Shown here in pieces: positions 21,331 to 25,993 of a DNA stretch of 25,993 nt (position 1 is its first letter; each line of letters starts with the position of its first letter). The DNA comes from a virus. The position numbers were made by a program, and so were the translations under genes. Where the stretch lies: IMG/VR virus record IMGVR_UViG_3300005527_003054, positions 1-25,993 of that record. One strand, 5' to 3'. The notes under the pieces were generated by a model. The model ran no database searches. It saw nothing but the letters and a program-made list of their open reading frames with translations, and was not told the DNA's origin.

Positions 21331-22755
21331 TTATTCAAACGGGAGCATGCCGCTGGTTTTGCCGACTACGTGAGCAATACGAGCCTTCGCAATTTCCAGA
21401 TACTCAGCCTCTTGCTCGATGCCGATAAAGCGAAAACCCTCGAGCATTGCAGCCTTGCCAGTCGAACCAGACCCCATGAACGGATCGAGTATCAAACCGC
21501 CAGGAGGAGTGACGAGCCTGCATAGGTATCGCATAAGCTCGGTCGGCTTTACAGTGGGGTGATGGTTCAAGGCGAGCCTTGCTTTGTTAAACGCCCCGCC
21601 TTCGCATTCGACAACATTGCCTCGCTTTGCCTCGGCTTGCGCTTGGCACGAACGAGCAGAAATTTTTCTATCTAACTTCTCGCACCCCTCGTTCCGATCC
21701 TTCTTGCTCGCCTTTGCGCAATAGAAGAATCGAGCTGCTGAACCTGAATCTCTATAGTCACACGTTTCCTGATCGTTGCCTTGTCCATAGCTAGTTGCCG
21801 TGTGATTAGCACCTCTCTTGGGGTTATTGGGATTCCCGTTTGCCCTAGCACTGTTGGACTCGGGAAACAACGCCGTTACTTCGCCGCTGCCGTCATGGAT
21901 GAAGTTGGCAGGCCATCGGCCCAGAGCCTCTGCTTTGGCTACCGATTGGCGTGATCGCTCGGCATTTGCTGCAACCGCCTCTGGGTCGCTCATCCACGGG
22001 CGCTCCCATCCACCTGTCATTTGCTGCCCAGCGGTTGCATGACCGCCACTCAGTTTGTCGTTCGTCCCCACCCTGCACCCATCCACGTTGATAGCCCCGG
22101 TCCCATGCTTGAGCACGTTCGCTGCTACCGTGTCAGCAAACGGTTTGCGAGCCAGCGTAATAGGCTCCAGTGCGGGTTTCAAGGCGGTTCCCCAGCCGGC
22201 CCATTGCCCAGCTTCGGGGGTTGCGGGAGCGGTCAACTGCTTCCATTTCGCGGATTCAATCGATTCGCTCCCCACAAGTTCGGTACCTCCACGCGCCGCA
22301 CGGCATCCACCGCGCACAAATTCGCCGGTACCAGCACGCTCCGCCCCCGCCGCCTTGTCGATCGCCTTCGATACATCCATCGACTTAGGGAATCCGCTTC
22401 CGTACACCCAGGCAATCATATCGCGTATCTCGAAGCCTGCAAATCGAATAGACATAGCCATCCAGTCCTGCGTTCGAGTCCCGGCAAACGCTAGTAAATG
22501 CCCACCGGGTTTGAGCACCCTAAAAACCTCCTTCCAGATGATAGGCTGCGGGACAAACGCATCCCATTTCTTGCCCATGAAACCGCTCCCTTCAACTTCA
22601 AAATAACCTTGCGACACCCAAGCCGCCATAACCTTAACAGGGTCCGGCGCCTTTCCTAGCCCATAAGGCGGATCCGTAACAATCGCATCGACCGAGCAAT
22701 CCGCAAGGGTCTTGAGTACGTCGAAGCAATCGCCGTGGTGTAATTCATATCGCAT
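21331..22755 (-). CDS. DNA adenine/cytosine-N4 methyltransferase 1 (DPPY type)
   Basis: 474 residues from the ATG at 22755 (GCAGGAC upstream), immediately after the previous gene's stop. The catalytic motif DPPYG is at 28-32 and the AdoMet-binding motif DPFMGSGSTG near 424-433, so the order is catalytic motif first (beta-class arrangement). Between them is a long low-similarity insert (Ser, Gly, Ala-rich, about residues 150-380) that should hold the target-recognition part. DPPY suggests N6-adenine methylation; site unknown. It ends with GKTSGMLPFE, close to the end of the other methyltransferase. No restriction enzyme is nearby. Confidence 0.9.
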   Translation of the reverse strand: MRYELHHGDCFDVLKTLADCSVDAIVTDPPYGLGKAPDPVKVMAAWVSQGYFEVEGSGFMGKKWDAFVPQPIIWKEVFRVLKPGGHLLAFAGTRTQDWMAMSIRFAGFEIRDMIAWVYGSGFPKSMDVSKAIDKAAGAERAGTGEFVRGGCRAARGGTELVGSESIESAKWKQLTAPATPEAGQWAGWGTALKPALEPITLARKPFADTVAANVLKHGTGAINVDGCRVGTNDKLSGGHATAGQQMTGGWERPWMSDPEAVAANAERSRQSVAKAEALGRWPANFIHDGSGEVTALFPESNSARANGNPNNPKRGANHTATSYGQGNDQETCDYRDSGSAARFFYCAKASKKDRNEGCEKLDRKISARSCQAQAEAKRGNVVECEGGAFNKARLALNHHPTVKPTELMRYLCRLVTPPGGLILDPFMGSGSTGKAAMLEGFRFIGIEQEAEYLEIAKARIAHVVGKTSGMLPFE

Positions 22756-22756
22756 T

Positions 22757-23017
22757 TCAGTCCTGCTTTCCCTTGCTCCACTCAACCCCAATTCTTGCCG
22801 CTCGCATCACCAACTCCTCGTTGGCTCCTTTGGCAAGGTAATCCATCACCGCGCAAATCAAATACTGCTCCGCATCCTCCAGCTTCTCACCAGCCTTGAG
22901 ACCCTTCGGATCGTGATCCATCATCCCGCTAAGACGATAGCGGTTCAATCGCCGCTCAGGAACCCTGTCAGCGTAAATCTGATACCAACGTCGCTTTACC
23001 TCAACACCACTGTCCAT
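22757..23017 (-). CDS. Small hypothetical protein between two methyltransferases
   Basis: 86 residues, ATG at 23017 with GGTGG close upstream; eight bases after the upstream methyltransferase stop and one base before the next start. Helical and charged: RRWYQIYADRVPERRLNRYRLSGMMDHDPKGL, then EDAEQYLICAVMDYLAKGANEELVMRAARIG. Its tight placement between two methyltransferase genes suggests it works with them or simply travels in the operon. No known motif. Confidence 0.65.
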   Translation of the reverse strand: MDSGVEVKRRWYQIYADRVPERRLNRYRLSGMMDHDPKGLKAGEKLEDAEQYLICAVMDYLAKGANEELVMRAARIGVEWSKGKQD

Positions 23018-23025
23018 GAACCCAC

Positions 23026-24018
23026 CTATTGAAACAAAAGTCCGCTGGATTGCTTTACTGCTGCATCAATTCTGGTTTCAGCCAGCTTGATGTACGCAGC
23101 GTTTAACTCAATGCCGACGTACCTTCTGCCGTTGAGGATAGCAACCTCGCCTGTTGTTCCGCTGCCGTTGAAGGGATCGAGAACCACACCGCCCTTTCGA
23201 GAGCCGGCCAGAACGCAAGGCTCGATCAACGCAGGCGGAAATGTGGCAAAGTGAGCACCCTTGTACGGCTTGGTTGTAATCGTCCAGACCGAACGGCGAT
23301 TGCGTGTAGCTTTCACCAAGTATGACGGCGCGTCGCTTCGCTCGTTTCCTGTAGGCTGCTCGCTTCGACCAACTTTTTTCTTGCCGTTAAAATTGCCTGT
23401 TTTTCCCGCGTACACTGATGGCTCCTGCATAGCCTCGCTGTCGAAGTAGTACCTTGCCGACTTGCTCAGCAAAAAAACGTACTCATGCGCCTTGGTACAG
23501 CGATCCGTAACGCTCTCGGGCATCGGGTTTGGCTTGTGCCAAATGATGTCCTGCCGCAGATACCAGCCATCAGCGCGTAGGGCGAAGGCCAGCATCCACG
23601 GAATGCCAATCAAGTCTTTTGGTTTTATGTCGCCATATTCCTCTGTCGGTATTCGCCAAAAAAAGTTCGTCCCACCACCCTTCCCCCAGCGAATCTTTGT
23701 GCGAATGGGAGGCATCTCCTGTTTAGCACCAACGCCGGGGCTTTCTTTCTTTCCGCTTCGCTGCATGGACGCATAGCTATCCCCAATGTTTAGCCACAGC
23801 GTTCCGTCGTCTTTCAAAAGCCGCTTGACTTCGCGGAATACCTCGACCATTCGAGCAACGTATTCCTCCGGCGTAGACTCAAGCCCTATTTGTCCGTCCA
23901 CTCCGTAATCGCGCAAACCAAAATACGGAGGCGACGTTACGCAACAATCAACCGTCCCTGGCTCCATCGATCGAAGCACAGGCAGACAATCACCGCAATG
24001 CAATGTGTAAGGTTTCAT
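23026..24018 (-). CDS. DNA methyltransferase 2 (SPPY type)
   Basis: 330 residues. Catalytic motif TSPPY at 28-32 and AdoMet motif DPFNGSGTTG at 281-290, again with the catalytic motif first. SPPY is typical of N4-cytosine methyltransferases; some N6-adenine enzymes carry related forms, so base specificity stays open. Middle part has IIWHKPNPMPESV, and PYKGAHFATFPPAL, both typical for this class. The ATG lies six bases after the -10 box of its promoter, so the mRNA may begin at the start codon itself. Ends VKQSSGLLFQ, like the other methyltransferase's tail. Confidence 0.9.
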   Translation of the reverse strand: MKPYTLHCGDCLPVLRSMEPGTVDCCVTSPPYFGLRDYGVDGQIGLESTPEEYVARMVEVFREVKRLLKDDGTLWLNIGDSYASMQRSGKKESPGVGAKQEMPPIRTKIRWGKGGGTNFFWRIPTEEYGDIKPKDLIGIPWMLAFALRADGWYLRQDIIWHKPNPMPESVTDRCTKAHEYVFLLSKSARYYFDSEAMQEPSVYAGKTGNFNGKKKVGRSEQPTGNERSDAPSYLVKATRNRRSVWTITTKPYKGAHFATFPPALIEPCVLAGSRKGGVVLDPFNGSGTTGEVAILNGRRYVGIELNAAYIKLAETRIDAAVKQSSGLLFQ

Positions 24019-24024
24019 GCCAAC

Positions 24025-24053
24025 AGTCTACTCGCATAGACCCGATGACGCAA
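24025..24053 (-). promoter_or_regulatory. TTGCGT-family promoter for the methyltransferase operon
   Basis: Minus-strand TTGCGT (24053-24048), 17 nt spacer containing GGGTCTAT, TAGACT (24030-24025). The start codon at 24018 follows the -10 box by only 6 bases, so transcription is expected to begin at or next to the ATG. Confidence 0.8.
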
Positions 24054-24338
24054 GTGCTTTTATAAACGCGGGAGACGGGGATACCGCTACCGTCTCGTGC
24101 GGACGGGTGGGGGGTCCGGGTCGTTTTCCGTTGGTCCGCATCGTCTCGCGTCGTTTCGGTCGTCGTGCGGTCCGCATCCACCACCGCGCGGAAAAACGGA
24201 TACCATGGTATCCAAAACGTGTCAAATAGGGTCGTTCGTTTCGATCACCACGAAACACAGGGAAAACACCCTGAAATCCAGCAAGAAACAACGCTTCAGC
24301 AAGGCTATACCCGTGGCAACGTGCCATTGTGGCATCCA
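24054..24338. other. Gene-free control region upstream of the methyltransferases
   Basis: About 285 bases. It holds a hairpin GAGACGG / CCGTCTC (24072-24096), an 80-base stretch rich in G and T on the plus strand (24097-24180) with GGTCCGCATC repeated twice, and the promoter and palindrome below. A frame on the minus strand crosses the region but its composition looks like chance. The stretch could be a replication or packaging site, or simply regulatory DNA. Confidence 0.5.
24197..24225 (-). promoter_or_regulatory. Promoter with overlapping palindromic operator
   Basis: Minus-strand TTGACA (24225-24220), 17 nt spacer, TATCCG (24202-24197). The perfect 16 bp palindrome GGATACCATGGTATCC covers 24198-24213, that is most of the spacer and the -10 box, as expected for a repressor site. 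A half-site GGATACC recurs at 24079-24085. Confidence 0.6.
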
Positions 24339-24956
24339 TCAGCGATCCGGCAGCATTTCAGCCAACAACGACCTGATCTCATCGATTGCCATCCGTTCGC
24401 GTCGCACCATATCGCGCTCGTCTTCCACATGCGCAGAAGCTTTAGCCGCGACATCCACGAACTTTGCGTAAGCTCGGATCGACGTTTCCAGCCACCCCAA
24501 CGCCGCCCAAGATGGCGCGGGACTCATCGCCTTGCGCAAATCGACGATTGCGCGGTCCCCGAGGTCACGGACCACCGACAGCCGGTTCGCTTGCACCCAC
24601 TGGATTTCTTGCGCTAACGTTGCGTTCTGCGGCAGCGTCGGCCACTCCGATGGAACGTCGGACAGGCCGGTGACGGCGGCCTCGTCTCGCGTGCGCGCCT
24701 GGATGGCTCCCGTTACGTCGTTTCGCGCGGTCGGGTAGTCGACGCCCCCTGCCTCTTCTCGCGATTCTTCCCCCGATGGTTCCGCAGGCTGGATTGGCGG
24801 GAACATCTCCACCAGTTTCGCGTAAACCATCTGTTGAGCTTCGCGCTTCTCGACGCCGCTTCGCCTAGCCTCGCGCATTAGATCGTCGCGGATTGGCTCG
24901 GCTTCGCTCCATCTACCCTCGCGCCTCAATCGCGTCACAACGTCCAAGATATCCAC
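24339..24956 (-). CDS. Hypothetical helical protein with acidic middle
   Basis: 205 residues from a GTG at 24956 preceded by GAGGG nine bases away; no ATG fits. The N-terminus (LRREGRWSEAEPIRDDLMREARRSG) looks helical, the middle is Glu and Pro-rich, and the C-terminal 90 residues form a longer helical domain with WVQANRLSVVRDLGDRAIVDL, SWAALGWLETSIRAYAKFVDVA and DMVRRERMAIDEIRSLL. I half-recognise the SWAALGWLETSIR..AKFVDVAAK.S.H style from other phage genomes but cannot name it; a small-terminase-like DNA-binding role is possible only by guesswork. It follows the structured RNA region. Confidence 0.65.
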   Translation of the reverse strand: MDILDVVTRLRREGRWSEAEPIRDDLMREARRSGVEKREAQQMVYAKLVEMFPPIQPAEPSGEESREEAGGVDYPTARNDVTGAIQARTRDEAAVTGLSDVPSEWPTLPQNATLAQEIQWVQANRLSVVRDLGDRAIVDLRKAMSPAPSWAALGWLETSIRAYAKFVDVAAKASAHVEDERDMVRRERMAIDEIRSLLAEMLPDR

Positions 24957-24959
24957 TTC

Positions 24960-25188
24960 GCGTTACCCTCAAGACACAAGGATTCCTATGGTTCCGCAGC
25001 TTGTTTATCGACGCCGCAACCGATCCGAAGATCCCGACTAGCCATTGGCTACCCCTCGCGTCTATTCGGCAGTGTAGGCTTTCGCCTGCTCACCGACAGA
25101 TTGACTCCACTCCGGTGGAATCGCTCGGCGATCCCTTGGACTGTGCTTTCGCCTTAGTCGCTCGGTGGGACCGCATACCGTTCGATTT
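24960..25188 (-). ncRNA. Candidate structured RNA: seven consecutive hairpins
   Basis: Reading the minus strand from the promoter at 25195-25222: CGGT / ACCG (25180-25163); GACT..GC-GAAA-GC..AGTC (25159-25139); ATCGC-CGA-GCGAT (25132-25120); TTCCAC-CGGA-GTGGAG (25120-25105); AGGC-GAAA-GCCT inside TCGG..CCGA (25096-25066); AGCC-AAT-GGCT (25050-25040); GATC-TTCG-GATC (25033-25022). The stable GAAA and TTCG tetraloops appear only in minus-strand sense. No protein frame with a ribosome site covers it. It is either an independent small RNA or a long leader of the gene at 24956. I do not match it to a known RNA family. Confidence 0.6.
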
Positions 25189-25194
25189 GCTTCC

Positions 25195-25222
25195 AAGATA
25201 CCACTCCGAGCATCCCCGTCAA
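25195..25222 (-). promoter_or_regulatory. Promoter of the candidate structured RNA
   Basis: Minus-strand TTGACG (25222-25217), 16 nt spacer, TATCTT (25200-25195). The predicted start near 25188 fits the beginning of the hairpin series. Confidence 0.65.
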
Positions 25223-25270
25223 CTATTTTGGAAAAAACTAGATTCTTTTTTTATTTGAGGTGGACCCTAG

Positions 25271-25299
25271 TTGACATTGTGCCGTATGGTACTTAGGAT
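25271..25299 (+). promoter_or_regulatory. Promoter of the plus-strand module
   Basis: TTGACA (25271-25276), 17 nt spacer, TAGGAT (25294-25299). It is divergent from the RNA promoter, with an A/T-rich tract (25229-25257) between them. GGACCC at 25262-25267, the reverse of the GGGTC motif in the TTGCGT promoters, lies directly upstream. Confidence 0.7.
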
Positions 25300-25372
25300 C
25301 ATATCGGGCGGCACGTTGCCACCCACACAACCCCGCGCCAGTGAGACGGCGCACATTTTGGAGATGATGACG

Positions 25373-25804
25373 ATGAGCGATTCTAAGCTATTTGCAAGCG
25401 ATCCAAGGGACTTTGCGCTAGAGTTGGTTGAGAACGGATTGGTAACCGCCGCCCATTTGCTACTTTGCGCCCTCAAGTACATGAGCACCGACGACGTTCG
25501 AGACATGCTTGACGCTAACGAGCTGTCCCCCCGATTCGACGAGGACGAAGAGGATAGCGAAGCCGACGAAGACGAGTTGGAAGCCTGGATTGCCCAGTTC
25601 GACAGCGACGAGTACGACGTAGAAGCGATGAAAACCGACATCGCTACAAATAACCTGCAAATCGGTCGTGACGATCACACCGACAAGTACCGACACGAAA
25701 ACATCATTGCTGAATCGATCACCAACGGAAACTTCACCCAAGCCAAAGAGCAATGCACCCGTTACGGCTACGACTACGACGAGATGCGTAGAATCTACGG
25801 CTAA
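25373..25804 (+). CDS. Hypothetical acidic protein
   Basis: 143 residues from the ATG at 25373, with GGAG nine bases upstream; earlier in-frame ATGs cross the promoter. The N-terminal half is helical (DFALELVENGLVTAAHLLLCAL). Residues about 56-74 are very acidic (RFDEDEEDSEADEDELEAW), followed by DYDEMRRIYG at the end. Such acidic proteins may mimic DNA or neutralise nucleic-acid-binding proteins; for this one it is only a suggestion. It is one of few plus-strand genes. Family not recognised. Confidence 0.65.
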   Translation: MSDSKLFASDPRDFALELVENGLVTAAHLLLCALKYMSTDDVRDMLDANELSPRFDEDEEDSEADEDELEAWIAQFDSDEYDVEAMKTDIATNNLQIGRDDHTDKYRHENIIAESITNGNFTQAKEQCTRYGYDYDEMRRIYG

Positions 25805-25812
25805 TCCGCTGC

Positions 25813-25859
25813 CAGTGCTCACCCGAGGGGACCGCCCGAGTCCCCGAGGGCCTGCACTG
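25813..25859 (+). other. Long hairpin with tandem G-A mismatches between two genes
   Basis: CAGTGC pairs with GCACTG; inside, CCC-GA-GGGGAC pairs with GTCCCC-GA-GGG around loop CGCCCGA. The opposed GA/GA is the classic tandem sheared G-A internal loop. No T-run follows, so it is not a simple terminator; an mRNA stability or processing element between two co-transcribed genes fits better. Confidence 0.6.
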
Positions 25860-25894
25860 TTCGCAGGGTTCACAATCACTAGGAGATTTTGACG

Positions 25895-25993
25895 ATGAAG
25901 CTCAAACACGGCCAAAAGGCGATTTTCTACACTCCCTCAGACTACTCGACGTACAACTACCACGAGCAGTACATCCATCCGACGATCTACATC
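25895..25993 (+). CDS. Hypothetical protein, N-terminal part (cut by window edge)
   Basis: An open frame begins ATG at 25895 with AGGAG ten bases upstream and runs off the right edge after 33 codons. It starts MKLKHGQKAIFYTPSDYSTY and is rich in Tyr and His. No domain can be named from so short a fragment. It follows the acidic protein by 90 bases containing the tandem G-A hairpin, and both are probably on one transcript. Confidence 0.6.
   Translation, partial: MKLKHGQKAIFYTPSDYSTYNYHEQYIHPTIYI

Noticed and set aside
22055-22606. 183-codon plus-strand frame inside the methyltransferase
   Set aside because: Antisense shadow within a low-complexity insert of a gene with clear catalytic motifs.
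24028-24339. 103-codon minus-strand frame across the control region
   Set aside because: Spans two promoters and a palindrome; Arg-rich chance composition from the G/T-rich stretch; no ribosome site.
24893-25258. 121-codon plus-strand frame across the RNA region
   Set aside because: No ribosome site, and the region is better explained by minus-strand hairpins behind a promoter.
25460-25915. 151-codon minus-strand frame opposite the acidic protein
   Set aside because: Its Val-rich translation is the mirror of the Asp and Glu-rich codons on the plus strand; promoter and ribosome site favour the plus gene.

Overview
The window looks like part of a tailed double-stranded DNA phage or prophage genome. 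Nearly every gene is on the minus strand, packed tightly with many 1-17 nt overlaps. A classic packaging and capsid module is recognisable in order: large terminase, portal, scaffold-like protein, major capsid protein. The host cannot be fixed from sequence alone. Small secreted proteins with AQ/GQ-type signal-peptide ends and Cys or Pro-rich tails fit a Planctomycetota-like host, but that is only a guess.

Layout, read along the minus strand from the right end. (1) 25.27-25.99 kb: a divergent plus-strand module with an acidic protein, a strong intergenic hairpin and the start of another gene. (2) 25.22-24.96 kb: a minus promoter followed by about 230 nt without a gene but packed with small tetraloop hairpins, a candidate structured RNA, then an unknown helical protein (24.34-24.96 kb). 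(3) 24.23-21.33 kb: an operator-like palindrome and promoter, then a two-methyltransferase operon. (4) 21.33-18.08 kb: two operons of small unknown proteins, including a GGQ release-factor-like protein. (5) 18.07-13.81 kb: a small secreted protein, a roughly 700 nt array of tRNA-like structured RNAs containing a recognisable but odd tRNA-Met(CAT), then zinc-ribbon, membrane-anchored HNH, C5 cytosine methyltransferase and phosphoribosyltransferase-like genes. (6) 13.3-12.6 kb: a plus-strand small serine recombinase beside palindromes. (7) 12.5-0 kb: the virion module, ending in small membrane or secreted proteins, a CarF/Kua-type lipid desaturase homologue, and a partial fibre-like protein cut by the window edge.

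Regulation is unusually readable. Four minus-strand promoters (18.05, 20.11, 21.31 and 24.04 kb) share a TTGCGT -35 box and a conserved GGGTC(N)AT motif inside the spacer, suggesting one co-ordinated regulon. The terminase operon instead has a TTGACA/TACACT promoter and a structured leader. One methyltransferase start lies about where transcription should begin, so that mRNA may be leaderless.

Most notable: the tRNA-like RNA array, the tetraloop-rich RNA at 25 kb, the shared promoter family, a phage-encoded CarF-like desaturase, a 231-codon open frame overlapping the cytosine methyltransferase, a GGQ protein in the same genome as the tRNA-like array, and a subtilisin-type protease beside the capsid genes. 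All functions are read from sequence by eye; no searches or folding programs were run.
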